The notes: generated from the sequence alone by a model not told the origin. A stretch of DNA of 64,000 nucleotides from Myxococcales bacterium (GCA_020633625.1 JACKDJ010000005.1:183964-247963); one strand, 5' to 3'. Shown: positions 28,440 through 39,678, counted from the stretch's first letter. A program made the numbers and translations.

Positions 28440-31400
28440 ATGTCGGTCCTGAATGGTTGGTCGAACTCGTGGATCTTCCGCGCGCTCCCCATCGCCGCCG
28501 CAGCGGGTCTGCTGTCGTGCGCCGAGGTAGGTGAGACGCCGGGGCCCGACGACGCGCAGAAGAGCGCGCTCGCGGGCGGTTCGCGGCTCACCGCTGACAT
28601 CGGCGCGGCGTTCGACGCCACGGTCGCCGACGCCCGGCTCGCCGCGCTCGCCGACGCGACGCGCAGCCAAGTGGCGGACCCGCAGACGGCCGACTCGCCG
28701 GGCGTCCTCGGCGTCCCCGACCGCCTCGCCGGGCCGGCGGCTCCGGCACAGCCTTGGGTCGTCCCCTACCGCGCCGACTCCGGCACGGCCGCCGGCTTCG
28801 CCGACGGCTCGCCGATGGACTGGCCCGTCACCGAGGCGCTCTCCGCGTCGCTCGCCGCGCGGCAACGCGTCGTGGACCCGGAAGGCGCCGCGCACCCCGA
28901 CGCGGGCTTCCGCGTCCCGACCGACCCCGAGGGCTCGTTCGAGGTCCTCTCGCAGCGCACGCAGACCTCGCGCATCCTCGAGCTGACCGACGGACGCCGT
29001 CTCTACGTCGCCTTCCCCGACGCGGCGTTCGACGCCGACGACAAGGGCTGGCTGCGCAACAACGTCTTCCGGTTCTCGGCCGACCGCGGCACCGTCTCGA
29101 TGGTTGCGCAGTCGGGCGCAGGCGCGGTGCTCCCGGAGGACATCAGCGCCGGTGTCGTCGTGACGACCGGCCGCGAGTCGGAGCCGACGACGGTCCTCGG
29201 CGGGCTGAGCGTCGTCGCTGAGGGGCCTCGCGGCACGACCGCGCTCGCGGTTCCGTCGGCCCGGCCCGAGTCGTTCTACACTTCCGCGCGCTACTGGGAC
29301 GCGGCGTCCGACGTGGGCGTCCGCCTCGACGGCATCCACGGCGGCTTCGAGTGGTCGATGACGCTGGGCGCGAACTGGGCCGCTTCGGTGCCGGCCGACG
29401 CCGAGCGCGTCGTGATCGCCCACACGGTCACGCTGCCGAAGGGCGCGAGCATCTCTGTCGACGGCCAGGTGACCACGGGCGTCGAGACCTGCGAGCCGGT
29501 AGTCGTCATCGGCGAGGCTGGCGAGCGCGTGATGGAGCTCGGCGGCCCCCGCATCTGGGACGCCGCCGACGCCGCCGCAGGCTTCGCCCTCTCGGGCTGC
29601 CCGGACGTCGTGTCGCAGCGGTTCGAGCAGCGCGGCGAGCGCGTCACGGTGACGATGACCGTCGATGCCGCGTGGCTGCGTGCCGCTGACCGCGTCTTCC
29701 CGGTCGTCATCGACCCCGACTTCACGTGGACCGGGACCGGCCAGCAGATCTTCGGCACGGTCTACGCGTCGGCGATCTACAGCAACGTCCCGACGAACTA
29801 CACGGCCGAGTGGGGCGACCACGACGCGCGCCGCGGCTACATGGCGTGGCCGCTGAACAACTTCCCGTCTGACGGCTGGGCCCTCGGCACGGACCGCGAG
29901 GTGACCCTGCTCGGCCACATCCAGTCGGGCCAGACGTCGTACAACTCGTCGATGACGTCGAACCTCGAGATTCGGCTCATGAACTTCTTCGCCAACGGCG
30001 CGTACCGCGCGGCGACCTACGCGACGGGCAACGCGACGTACGGCAACGCTCTCTACAGCCAGTTCAGCTCCGACGCGTGGCACATCGAGCCCATCGGTGG
30101 CAACCCGGTGCTCCCGACGACGTGGAGCACGGCGTGCTCGGGCACCGCGTGCACGAACAACATCGTGATCAACGAGGTCGAGCCGAACGACACCTACGCG
30201 CAGGCGCGCGCCGCCCTGCTCGGCAACCAGACCGGCCCGGCGTCGTGCTCGAACACCTGCGGGACCTCGAACAACGGCTCCTGCCAGGACGGCGGCCCCG
30301 GCTACGCCGCCACCGGCTGCACGTTCGGCACGGACTGCGCCGACTGCGGCACGCGGGCGCCGATCAACCTGAACTTCCAGGGGAACATCGGCATCAACGA
30401 CGTCGACAACTTCGGCTTCCAGACGAACTACGCCCCTGCGATCAAGATCTTCGTCGAGACGGTCGACGGCAGCCCGTGCAACTTCGACGGCGTGCTCGAG
30501 CTGCGCTGGGCCGACGAGGTCATCGACCACGCCGACGGCGTCTGCCCGTCGATCGACACCTGCAAGGACAACCCGGCGTGGTCGTGCAACCTGCTCCCGG
30601 CGGGCGCCTACGGCGTCTCGTTCCGCGGCTACGCGCCGTTCGATACCGGCAACTACCGCGTCCGCGTTCAGGTCGACCGTGACCCGATCTCGTGGAACGG
30701 CTTCTGGCGCTCCCGCTGGCGCATCGACACGTCGTTCGGCGACTACCCGGTCAACGTGCTCACCGCGAACCACAACCAGTCGTACATCAACGAGATGTGG
30801 AAGAACCTCAGCCGCGGCACGGTCAGCACGTGGCAGACGGCGAACAACAACTGGTACATGGTGACCGAGCGGTCCAACAAGACCGCCTACCCCGTGTTCG
30901 TCATCGACTACGCACAGCCGGTCGCGCAGGAGCCGGCGAACTTCCAGTGGGTCAACCGCACGACCAGCATGATCCGCTGGGAGTGGGACCACGCCCTGAA
31001 CGCGCGCTGGTACCAGCTCGCCGACGCCAACGGCGCGACCATCGCGAACCACCTGTTCCGCTTCTACTCGGTGTCTGCCGGCGTCTACCGCTACTACGTC
31101 GAGGAGCAGGGCCTCACCGAGAACACCTGCTACTCGCGCCGCGGCCGCGGCGACAACGAGATCGGGCCCGGCCCCCTCTCCCCGGTCGACAAGGTCGCGA
31201 CGCTGGCGCGCGACCCGATCGTCCCGACGTCCGCGACCGCGACCGACGGCGACTTCACCGTGTCGACCAACCTTAACACCGCGACCCTGGCGTTCAGCTA
31301 CAACCTGCCGAGCCGGACGGTGACCACGGGGTGCGACGACGTCATCAACCACACCGAGATCCAGGGCCGCCTCGTGTCGTGCACGACCGGCACCGTGATG

Positions 31401-34400
31401 CCCTCCACGCAGAACGGCACCACCGGAACCTCGCTCACACTCACGTCGAGCGAGCCGTGCGCGCACTTCGAGGTGCGCTACGTGAACATGGACGGCGTCC
31501 CCACCTCGTGGGTTCGGACGGCCTTCCAGGTGTTCTTCAGCGCCGGACTGCAGACCCCGTCGGACTTCCGCGCCACCGCACGCGGCGTGCAGAGCATCAC
31601 TTGGGGCTGGACGGACATGTCGACGACCGAGACGCGCTTCCGCCTCGCCGACGCCGCGAACGTCATCAAGAAGACCGTGACTTCGACGACCACAGCCGCC
31701 ACCGGCGGCGCATACACGAGCGCCGAGACGTTCTCGACCTACCCCGACGGCAACATCCCGTACACCCGCCACGCTCGCGCCTCGAACACGAGCGAAGAAG
31801 GCCCGAACACCGGCGACATCACCGCGTGGACACTGCCCCGCACCGCGCGCTTCTCTTCGGGAACCAACCTGAGCTGGTCGAACACCGACGCGATTGTCTA
31901 CGACCTCGACCCGGTCGGCGGCAGCTACCGCGCCAGCATCGTGATCGCCGAGCAGCCCAACAACGGTCAGACCGGCTGCTCCGGCGCGATCCTGACTCGC
32001 TGCGAGATGGTCGGCGGCGCTCCGACCGGTTGTGTCACCGTCTCGGCGCCCACGCAGGCCGACGCGGCCGGCAACGGCACTTGTAACACCCCTGCTGCCG
32101 CAAACACGTTCGACGGCCGCGGCTACGGCGACCGCTACGACGGCGGTGCCGTGGTCATCGGCGAGGGTCTGTTCACGGGCCGCAACGAGGGCCTCGTGTA
32201 CGACAGCGGCCTGATCTACGGGCACGACTACCGCTACACGCTGGTCTACGTCTCCGGCGACGACTTCACCGGCGCATCCGCGACCTTCGACCTGCACGTC
32301 GGCTGCTGCTTCGACCCCACCGCGGCCCCGACCTACACCGGCACTGCCGGTGCGTGTGTCGGTGTCTGCGGCCAGGCGGTTCAGGGCCAGTTCCTCTACT
32401 GCGAGCCGCCGGCCAACTGGACTCCCGTGGAGTCCGACTGCGACGGCGCGGACAACGACTGCGACGGCGGCATCGATGAGACCGCGCCGACCTGGTACCC
32501 GGACGTCGACGGCGACGGCTACGGCGACGCCGCGGCTGGCCTCAACACCTGCGCTCCCCCGACCGGCTACACCAACGTCGGCGGCGACTGCGACGACACG
32601 CGGCCGACCGTGAACCCGGCCGCCCTCGACATCTGCGACGGCGTCGACAACGACTGCAACCCGGCCTCGAGCGACGGCTCGGCCGACGGTGCCCTCGGCG
32701 AGGTCTGCGACACCGGCGTCCCCGGCCTGTGCGGCCCCGGCGTGTCGACCTGCGGCGGCGCCGGCAACTACTCGACGACCTTCGAGTACGACTACACCTT
32801 CGACGACTGGACCATCTTCGCCACCACGAACTCGTGGCGGTGGACAGCCGGCACGCCCGGCTGGGACGTCCGCGGCAACCTCAACCACGACGTCCGCGTG
32901 ATCGACGCGCCGTGGGCCATCAACGCGTTCCGCATGGAGGCGGTGTTCCAGAACGGCGACAACGACCAGATGGGGCTCGTGTTCGACGTGCAGGACTTCA
33001 ACGACTACGCGTTCGTCGTCGTCGACCTCGGGAACGATGACCTGGCGGGCAACGAGTCGGTGCGCATCGGCCGCTCGACCAACGGGAGCTGGTCCAACGC
33101 GCTCCAGTGGACGGGCATCAGCGTCGCCACCAACGACTGGGTCCGCCTCGTCGTTCAGATGCATGACGGCGACGTCCAGGTGTGGGTCGAGAACATCACC
33201 ACCGGCACCGGCCTCCTGTACGCCGGCGAGGGCGACGTCGGCGCCGCCACATACGGCAGCATCGGCCTGCTGGCGCACTCCACCGACCGCGGCTGGTGGA
33301 CGTCGTTCGACGCGAACGGCGCCACCCTCTCGTGCGCCTCGGTCATCAACCCCGGCGACATCGCGGAGACCTGCGACGGCGTCGACCAGGACTGCGACGG
33401 CCAGATCGACAACGGCTTCGCTGTCGGCCTGACCTGCGACGGCAGCGACGCCGACTCCTGCAACGACGGCCTCAGCGTCTGCAACGCGTCGGGCACCGGC
33501 GTCACCTGCGAGGACCGAAGCCCCGCCTTCATCCTCGACTTCGACGAGACCACCGGTGTCGACGCCGTCGACAACTCCGGCGCTGGCCACGACGGGACCC
33601 TGCTGAACGGCGCGCTGTACACGACCGACGCGCGCTACGGCGACTCGGCCCTCGAGCTCGAGGGCAACAACGGCTACGTCTCGGTCGCCGCCGACATCCC
33701 GGAGGACCGCTTCACCCTCGCCGCATGGTTCCGCACGACCGCGACGAGCGGCGGCATCCTCTACGCGACCAACGGCGCCACCACCGGCGCCACCACGCTG
33801 AACGACCGCCGCCTGTACGTGAACAACGGCAAGGTCGGCTACCGTGTCTGGAACGGCAGCTACAGCGGGTGCAACTCGGGGCCGGTCGTCAACGACGGCC
33901 AGTGGCACCAGGCGGTCCTGACCTGCGCGCAGGGTGAGTTCTGCTCGATGTATGTCGACGGCAACCTCATCTGCAACACGACCACCTACAACCTGACCTA
34001 CTCGGCGATCACCGAGCAGACGCACGTGCTGATCGGAACGTCGGCCAGCGGCGGTCGGTTCCCCGGCCAGCTCGACCACGTCGTCGCGCTGCCCTACGGG
34101 ATGGACGCCGCCGCGGTCTCCGACCTGTACACCAACGGCCTGTTTGCGCCCGACCAGGGAGCAAACAACGAGATCTGTGACGGCGTGGACAACGACTGCG
34201 ACGGCACCGCCGACCCGGGCGGCTCCGGCACCTACTACCGCGACGTCGACAGCGACGGCTACGGCGACCCCTCGAACTCCGCGTCGCTGTGCGCCACCGA
34301 CCCGTCGGTCCTCGGCGGCGGCTGGGTCACCAACTCCGACGACTGCAACGACGCCGCCTACTCGGTGCACCCCGGCGCCGCCGAGATCGTCGGCAACGAG

Positions 34401-37400
34401 GTCGACGAGAGCTGCGACGGGGCCGAGCTGTGCTACGTCGACGCCGACCGCGACCAGGCGCGGTCGTGGACTGTCGTCGCCAGCGCCGACGTAATGTGCA
34501 CGACGGCGAACGCCGAGGCCCGCTTCGACGCGCAGATCGACTGCCTCGACAGCGACGCGACGATCTTCCCTGGCGCGATCGAGCTCTGCGACGGCCTCGA
34601 CAACGACTGCGACGGCGACATCGACGAGGGCTTCGCGGCCTCTGTCGAGGACCTCAACCAGCCCAGCTCGTCGTGCGGCGTCGGCGACCAGATCCCGACG
34701 ACCAACCGCCTGCAGACGATCTTCAACGCGCGCGGCGAGATGCTGAACGCTCAGCTCGATGCCAACATCGCCCCCGAGACGTTCTTCCCGGCCACCGGCG
34801 ACCTGACCTTCCACTTCGTCGCCGAGGGCGCCGGCTACGAGAACACGTTCGGCTGGTACAACGCCGGCACCGACGTCTCGAACCCGGCCAACCGGTTCCC
34901 GATCTTCGACTGCGCCGAGGAGCCCAGCCCCTCGATGATCCGCAGCGTGAACTTCACGACGAACCCGAACTGGACCGGCGGCCCCATCGGCTTCTTCATC
35001 ACGACGCCGCAGGGGCGCCCGAACAACTGCGCGACGAACACCGACTACGGCTACGCGTACTACACGGAGCTCGCGCTCAACACGGGCGACCTCGCCTGCA
35101 CCGACCAGCCGTTCCTCCACTACCTCGTCTACAAGTCCACCGCCTACGCCTCGACCTACTACTTCGGCTTCGAGGACCTGTACCGCGGCGGTGACAACGA
35201 CTTCGAGGACGTCCTCGTCATGGTCGAGGGCCTCGTCGGCGAGAACGAGTGGTACCGCGACGCAGACCTCGACGGCTTCGGCGACCCGAACGACACGGTC
35301 GTCTCGTGCACCCGCCCCGACGGCTACATCGACAACGCCGACGACTGCCGCGACTTCGACCCCGGCGTCCGCCCCGGCGCCCCGGAGCTGTGCGACCTCG
35401 TCGACAACAACTGCACCGCCGGCCTCACCGACGAGGGCGAGGACCTCGACGGCGACGGCTACACCACCTGCGGCGGCGACTGCGACGACACCGACCCGAC
35501 CCGCAACCTGTCCGACACCGACGTCGATGGCTACGACACCTGCGGCTCCATCATTTCCGGCGGAAACCCGGCCCTGCAGTCGTTCAACGCGGGCGTCATC
35601 GGCGACTCGACCGTTCGCGGCACCTCCGAGAACTTCGGCCAGGACGTCGCCCTCACCGTGGGCAACTCGAGCGGAGTGGACCCGGCCCGCACGCTGATCG
35701 CGTTCGACCTCAGCGGAGTCCCGGACGGCGCGCACGTCGTGAAGGCCGAGATGTTCCTCTACACCTACACGCGCTACGACCTGAACGCAGGCTCGATCGC
35801 GCCGGTCGATCGCAACATCACCGCCAACCGCGTCCTCGCCAACTGGCAGGAAGACGGCGTCACCGCCACGACGACCGGTGTCGGACCCGACTGGGCGACC
35901 ACGCGGCTCGGGCTCGACGACGTCGACGCGAGCTCGACGTCGACCGACCAGGCACTCGTCCTCTCTGGCGCCACCGTCCACCCGGTGGGCTGGATCAGCT
36001 GGGACATCACCACCGACGTTCAGGCCTGGATGGACGGCGCGCCGAACTTCGGCATGCTCCTCAGCGCCGTGAACGAGGCGACGGAGGGCTTCGACGTGCG
36101 CTTCTACTCCGCGGAGTACGGCGTCGCCGCCTACCGGCCGTACCTGCGCATCACATGGAACGGCACGCCCGCGCTCGAGGACTGCGAGGACTTCGACCCG
36201 GCCATCCACCCCGACGCGCTTGAGATCTGCGACACGATCGACAACGACTGCGACGGCGGCATCGACGACGACGACCCAGACGGCGTCGACAACGACGGCG
36301 ACGGATCGAGCGTCTGCGACTGCGACGACACCGACCCGTACACGTACGCCGGCGCCCCCGAGGTCTGCGACTACCGCGACAACGACTGCAACCCGTCGAC
36401 GGCCGCCGACAACATCTTCAACGTCGGCCTCCCGTGCGACGGCGCCGGAGACGCGGACTCGTGCACCGACGGCATCACCATCTGCTCGAACGACCTGACC
36501 ACGGCCGTCTGCTCGGACGGTGCCGCGGCCATCTACCGCTTCGAGGAGGGCGCTGCGGCGCAGGTGTTCGACTGGTCCGGCTCGGGCGCAGCGACCACCC
36601 TTCGCGGGAACGCGGCGCTCTCGACCATCGCCAAGCACGGCAACTACTCGATCTCCCTGTCCGGCGTTTGGTCGACCCAGGCCGAAGCTGGCGCCGTCCG
36701 CGTGCCCCTCGCGCTGGCCGACGGGCTCGAGTTCACGGTCGGCGGATGGGCACGGCGCGGCTCCTCTGGAGAGCGCTACGTCGTCGGCCGCACCGCCGAC
36801 AACGGCTTCAACGGACTCGGCTTCGCCGCCGACGGCACCCTGTGGTACGGCAACCGCCGGTACGCTGCGGTCGACTCCCAGATCGCGCTGACCTCGGGCA
36901 CTTGGACCCACTTCGCGATCACCTTCGACCGGCGCGTCCTCCGCGTCTACATCAACGGCCAGCTCCGCCGTAGCTACTCGGTCCCGGTCATCGACCAGCC
37001 CACCGAGTGGATGAGCGATGTTTGGTTCGGCCAGGAGCTCGACGCGAACGACGGCGGACTGCAGGCCAGCCAGTCCTTCGACGGCCTCCTCGACGACCTC
37101 GTCTGGTACAACCACGCGCTCGGCGACACCGGCGTCGTCAACCTGATGAACGCAAACATCAGCAACGACATGAACGCCGAGATCTGCGACGGCATCGACA
37201 ACGACTGCGGCGGCGGCGTCGACGACGGCTTCACCGTCGGCGCGCAGTGCGACGGCGCTGACCCCGACGCCTGCAACGACGGCATCGTCGTCTGCTCCGC
37301 CAACGGCCTCACGTCGATGTGTGGAGACGGCGCCGGCGGCCTCTACCGCTTCGACGACTCCCTCGCCGACGGCGCGTTCGACGCCTCGGGCGGCGCCCGC

Positions 37401-39611
37401 ACCGGCGTCCTCTCCGGAAGCGCGGCCGGCGCGTCGATCGGCGGCCGGCAGGCCGCATACCTCCCCGGTGACGCGACCTCGGCGGTTCGCATCCCCGCGT
37501 CGGCGGCGCAGGCCCCGCAGTTCACCTTCTCGGCGTGGGTCTACCCGACCGGGCTGAGCGGCCCCGACACGATCGCGAACATCGCGACGCAGCACTCCGT
37601 GAACTGCTCGTACAACGGCTTCACGCTGACCCGCGACGGCCAGCTCGGCATCAACTGCCAGACCGTCCAGGACCCGAGCATGGCGTTCGCGTCGAACACG
37701 TGGACCCACGTCGCCGTGACCTTCGACGGCGTCACCGCGCGCGTCTACCGCAACGGCAGCTCGAGCCCCGCGTACACGTGGAACGTGTGCAGCGGCTCGA
37801 CGATGTCGGACTGCGCGACCGAGTACCGCTCGCTGCAGTGGCTCTCGAACCTGTGGATCGGCCAGGAGCAGGACCTCCTGAACGGCGGCTTCGGCGCCGC
37901 CCGCGCCTTCGAGGGCTACGTCGACGACGTCGCCTGGTTCAACTACGCGCTCACCGCGTCCCAGGCCGCCTCGCTCGCGTCCGGGTTCTCGCCGCTCGAC
38001 GTCAACTTCGAGTTCTGCGACTTCCTCGACAACGACTGCCAGGGCGGCGCGGACGACCCGTACGTCGGTCTGCTCGGCAACTCGTGCACCGTCGGCGTCG
38101 GCGCCTGCGCGGCACCCGGCTGGTACGTCTGCGCCGACGACGACATGGGCGTCGTCTGCGACGGCACCCCCGGCACGCCGAGCCCCGAGACCTGCGACGG
38201 CATCGACAACGACTGCGACGGCAGCACCGACGAGGGTGCTACCGGCGGCGAGCTCGCCGAGTCGTGCTACGACGGGCCGGGCGGCACCGCCGGGATCGGC
38301 GTCTGCCGCACCGGAACCCGCACCTGCGTCGACGCACGCTGGGGCGCCTGCGCCGGTCAGGTGCTCCCCTCCGAGGAGGACTGCGACGGCCTCGACAACG
38401 ACTGCAACGGCTCGGCCGACTTCGACCCGGGCACCACCACCCGCATCACCGACACATGCTACTCCGGCCCTCCGGGCACCGCCGGCGTCGGCCTCTGCAC
38501 CACCGGCCTCCGCACCTGCCAGGCCAGCGGCAGCTGGGGCTCGTGCACGGGTGAGGTCACCCCGGCCGCCGAGACCTGCGACGGCCTCGACAACGACTGC
38601 GACGGCGCACGCGACCTCTTCCACGAGGCTTGCTACACCGGCCCGGCCGGGACCGCCGGCGTCGGCGCCTGCGAAGAAGGCGAGCGCCTCTGCACCGCCG
38701 GCGCGTGGGGATCGTGCACCGGCCAGGTCACCCCGGTCGGCGAGATCTGCTCGCTCACGGGCGACGAGGACATGAACTGCGACGGTGCCGCCGACGACAA
38801 CTGCATCGAGGCCGCGGTCGAGCTCGTCGGCGTCGTCTCTGGCGACCCGGGCACCGACTACACGCAGTGCGACGTCACCGACGGCGAGTCGCTGCTCTGC
38901 ACCTACCTCACCGTCCGGTTCAGCAACATCGGCACCGTCGCCCTCCCCGAGGACGCGCCCGTCGAGATCCGCATCAACGGCTCCGAGGTCCTCAGCGGTC
39001 CGTTCGGCCTGCCCGAGGCGGTGGCGCCCGGCGAGACCCTCGAGGTCGCCTACTGCTTCAACTCCGAGCGCGCCCGCCTGAACTCGACCATCACCGCGTT
39101 CATCGACTTCGGCGACGGCAACACGGCGCAGGACTCCCTGGCGTCGCAGTCCATCACGGCCTGCGGCTTCGAGACGTGCGACGGCTTCGACAACGACGGC
39201 GACGGCCGCGTCGACGAGTCGCCGGAGGCCTGTGGCTCGACCATGCAGTGCATCCTCGCCGACAGCCACGACTACCTCTGCGTCGCGTCGCTCGTCGCCG
39301 AAGAGACTGCGCCGGCGAGCGAGTGCGCCGCAGACGCGGACTGCGCCGCCGGTGAGTTCTGCTCGAACGGCTCCTGCGTCTACTCCGGCCGCTTCGACGC
39401 GGCGGAGCTGCCGCCGACCGACGCCGCAGAGCTGGTCGCGACGGACGACGAGGGCGGTGAGGTCGAGTCGGGCGCGGAGACCACCGACGCGAGCGGAGGC
39501 TCCTCGGCCGCCGGCTGCTCGGCCGCCCCGAGCGGCCAGCCCGCGTCGGCGTTCGGCGGTCTCCTGCTCGTTGGGCTGGCCCTCGCGCGCCGCCGCCGCC
39601 GCGCGGCCTGA
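28440..39611 (+). CDS. Giant surface protein with lipobox, LamG domains, metal-binding repeats and MYXO-CTERM tail (3723 aa)
   Basis: Start ATG follows GAGGAGAGG. The signal ends GLLSC, a lipobox at residue ~27. Residues ~560-760 include a PPC-like domain; ~780-1150 has fibronectin-III-like strands. Residues ~1330 onward carry many CDGxDNDCDGxxDE repeats (MopE-like, putative Ca/Cu binding). Inserted among them are a concanavalin-like domain (~1443-1630), three LamG-like domains (~1700-1900, ~2695-2905, ~2965-3185), a DUF4114-like domain (~2117-2265) and a DNRLRE/CBM96-like domain (~2380-2575). Near 38270-38740 lie three ~45-residue repeats (CYTGPAGTAGVG type), then a CARDB-like domain. The C-terminus is a MYXO-CTERM: GCSAAP, hydrophobic helix, five Arg. 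Probably a surface adhesin or carbohydrate-binding fibre. The frame is intact over 11 kb. Confidence 0.92.
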   Translation: MSVLNGWSNSWIFRALPIAAAAGLLSCAEVGETPGPDDAQKSALAGGSRLTADIGAAFDATVADARLAALADATRSQVADPQTADSPGVLGVPDRLAGPAAPAQPWVVPYRADSGTAAGFADGSPMDWPVTEALSASLAARQRVVDPEGAAHPDAGFRVPTDPEGSFEVLSQRTQTSRILELTDGRRLYVAFPDAAFDADDKGWLRNNVFRFSADRGTVSMVAQSGAGAVLPEDISAGVVVTTGRESEPTTVLGGLSVVAEGPRGTTALAVPSARPESFYTSARYWDAASDVGVRLDGIHGGFEWSMTLGANWAASVPADAERVVIAHTVTLPKGASISVDGQVTTGVETCEPVVVIGEAGERVMELGGPRIWDAADAAAGFALSGCPDVVSQRFEQRGERVTVTMTVDAAWLRAADRVFPVVIDPDFTWTGTGQQIFGTVYASAIYSNVPTNYTAEWGDHDARRGYMAWPLNNFPSDGWALGTDREVTLLGHIQSGQTSYNSSMTSNLEIRLMNFFANGAYRAATYATGNATYGNALYSQFSSDAWHIEPIGGNPVLPTTWSTACSGTACTNNIVINEVEPNDTYAQARAALLGNQTGPASCSNTCGTSNNGSCQDGGPGYAATGCTFGTDCADCGTRAPINLNFQGNIGINDVDNFGFQTNYAPAIKIFVETVDGSPCNFDGVLELRWADEVIDHADGVCPSIDTCKDNPAWSCNLLPAGAYGVSFRGYAPFDTGNYRVRVQVDRDPISWNGFWRSRWRIDTSFGDYPVNVLTANHNQSYINEMWKNLSRGTVSTWQTANNNWYMVTERSNKTAYPVFVIDYAQPVAQEPANFQWVNRTTSMIRWEWDHALNARWYQLADANGATIANHLFRFYSVSAGVYRYYVEEQGLTENTCYSRRGRGDNEIGPGPLSPVDKVATLARDPIVPTSATATDGDFTVSTNLNTATLAFSYNLPSRTVTTGCDDVINHTEIQGRLVSCTTGTVMPSTQNGTTGTSLTLTSSEPCAHFEVRYVNMDGVPTSWVRTAFQVFFSAGLQTPSDFRATARGVQSITWGWTDMSTTETRFRLADAANVIKKTVTSTTTAATGGAYTSAETFSTYPDGNIPYTRHARASNTSEEGPNTGDITAWTLPRTARFSSGTNLSWSNTDAIVYDLDPVGGSYRASIVIAEQPNNGQTGCSGAILTRCEMVGGAPTGCVTVSAPTQADAAGNGTCNTPAAANTFDGRGYGDRYDGGAVVIGEGLFTGRNEGLVYDSGLIYGHDYRYTLVYVSGDDFTGASATFDLHVGCCFDPTAAPTYTGTAGACVGVCGQAVQGQFLYCEPPANWTPVESDCDGADNDCDGGIDETAPTWYPDVDGDGYGDAAAGLNTCAPPTGYTNVGGDCDDTRPTVNPAALDICDGVDNDCNPASSDGSADGALGEVCDTGVPGLCGPGVSTCGGAGNYSTTFEYDYTFDDWTIFATTNSWRWTAGTPGWDVRGNLNHDVRVIDAPWAINAFRMEAVFQNGDNDQMGLVFDVQDFNDYAFVVVDLGNDDLAGNESVRIGRSTNGSWSNALQWTGISVATNDWVRLVVQMHDGDVQVWVENITTGTGLLYAGEGDVGAATYGSIGLLAHSTDRGWWTSFDANGATLSCASVINPGDIAETCDGVDQDCDGQIDNGFAVGLTCDGSDADSCNDGLSVCNASGTGVTCEDRSPAFILDFDETTGVDAVDNSGAGHDGTLLNGALYTTDARYGDSALELEGNNGYVSVAADIPEDRFTLAAWFRTTATSGGILYATNGATTGATTLNDRRLYVNNGKVGYRVWNGSYSGCNSGPVVNDGQWHQAVLTCAQGEFCSMYVDGNLICNTTTYNLTYSAITEQTHVLIGTSASGGRFPGQLDHVVALPYGMDAAAVSDLYTNGLFAPDQGANNEICDGVDNDCDGTADPGGSGTYYRDVDSDGYGDPSNSASLCATDPSVLGGGWVTNSDDCNDAAYSVHPGAAEIVGNEVDESCDGAELCYVDADRDQARSWTVVASADVMCTTANAEARFDAQIDCLDSDATIFPGAIELCDGLDNDCDGDIDEGFAASVEDLNQPSSSCGVGDQIPTTNRLQTIFNARGEMLNAQLDANIAPETFFPATGDLTFHFVAEGAGYENTFGWYNAGTDVSNPANRFPIFDCAEEPSPSMIRSVNFTTNPNWTGGPIGFFITTPQGRPNNCATNTDYGYAYYTELALNTGDLACTDQPFLHYLVYKSTAYASTYYFGFEDLYRGGDNDFEDVLVMVEGLVGENEWYRDADLDGFGDPNDTVVSCTRPDGYIDNADDCRDFDPGVRPGAPELCDLVDNNCTAGLTDEGEDLDGDGYTTCGGDCDDTDPTRNLSDTDVDGYDTCGSIISGGNPALQSFNAGVIGDSTVRGTSENFGQDVALTVGNSSGVDPARTLIAFDLSGVPDGAHVVKAEMFLYTYTRYDLNAGSIAPVDRNITANRVLANWQEDGVTATTTGVGPDWATTRLGLDDVDASSTSTDQALVLSGATVHPVGWISWDITTDVQAWMDGAPNFGMLLSAVNEATEGFDVRFYSAEYGVAAYRPYLRITWNGTPALEDCEDFDPAIHPDALEICDTIDNDCDGGIDDDDPDGVDNDGDGSSVCDCDDTDPYTYAGAPEVCDYRDNDCNPSTAADNIFNVGLPCDGAGDADSCTDGITICSNDLTTAVCSDGAAAIYRFEEGAAAQVFDWSGSGAATTLRGNAALSTIAKHGNYSISLSGVWSTQAEAGAVRVPLALADGLEFTVGGWARRGSSGERYVVGRTADNGFNGLGFAADGTLWYGNRRYAAVDSQIALTSGTWTHFAITFDRRVLRVYINGQLRRSYSVPVIDQPTEWMSDVWFGQELDANDGGLQASQSFDGLLDDLVWYNHALGDTGVVNLMNANISNDMNAEICDGIDNDCGGGVDDGFTVGAQCDGADPDACNDGIVVCSANGLTSMCGDGAGGLYRFDDSLADGAFDASGGARTGVLSGSAAGASIGGRQAAYLPGDATSAVRIPASAAQAPQFTFSAWVYPTGLSGPDTIANIATQHSVNCSYNGFTLTRDGQLGINCQTVQDPSMAFASNTWTHVAVTFDGVTARVYRNGSSSPAYTWNVCSGSTMSDCATEYRSLQWLSNLWIGQEQDLLNGGFGAARAFEGYVDDVAWFNYALTASQAASLASGFSPLDVNFEFCDFLDNDCQGGADDPYVGLLGNSCTVGVGACAAPGWYVCADDDMGVVCDGTPGTPSPETCDGIDNDCDGSTDEGATGGELAESCYDGPGGTAGIGVCRTGTRTCVDARWGACAGQVLPSEEDCDGLDNDCNGSADFDPGTTTRITDTCYSGPPGTAGVGLCTTGLRTCQASGSWGSCTGEVTPAAETCDGLDNDCDGARDLFHEACYTGPAGTAGVGACEEGERLCTAGAWGSCTGQVTPVGEICSLTGDEDMNCDGAADDNCIEAAVELVGVVSGDPGTDYTQCDVTDGESLLCTYLTVRFSNIGTVALPEDAPVEIRINGSEVLSGPFGLPEAVAPGETLEVAYCFNSERARLNSTITAFIDFGDGNTAQDSLASQSITACGFETCDGFDNDGDGRVDESPEACGSTMQCILADSHDYLCVASLVAEETAPASECAADADCAAGEFCSNGSCVYSGRFDAAELPPTDAAELVATDDEGGEVESGAETTDASGGSSAAGCSAAPSGQPASAFGGLLLVGLALARRRRRAA

Positions 39612-39635
39612 CACACGCGCGCTTCGGCGCGGATG

Positions 39636-39678
39636 CGGCAGGCCCTCGGCGCGGACGCGCCGGGGGCCTGCGCGCTTT
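39636..39678 (+). terminator. Rho-independent terminator after the 3723-aa gene
   Basis: A 16-bp stem with one G-T wobble (GCAGGCCCTCGGCGCG paired with CGCGCCGGGGGCCTGC) closes on a 2-base loop and is followed by GCGC and five T. It starts 24 bases after the stop codon. Confidence 0.82.
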
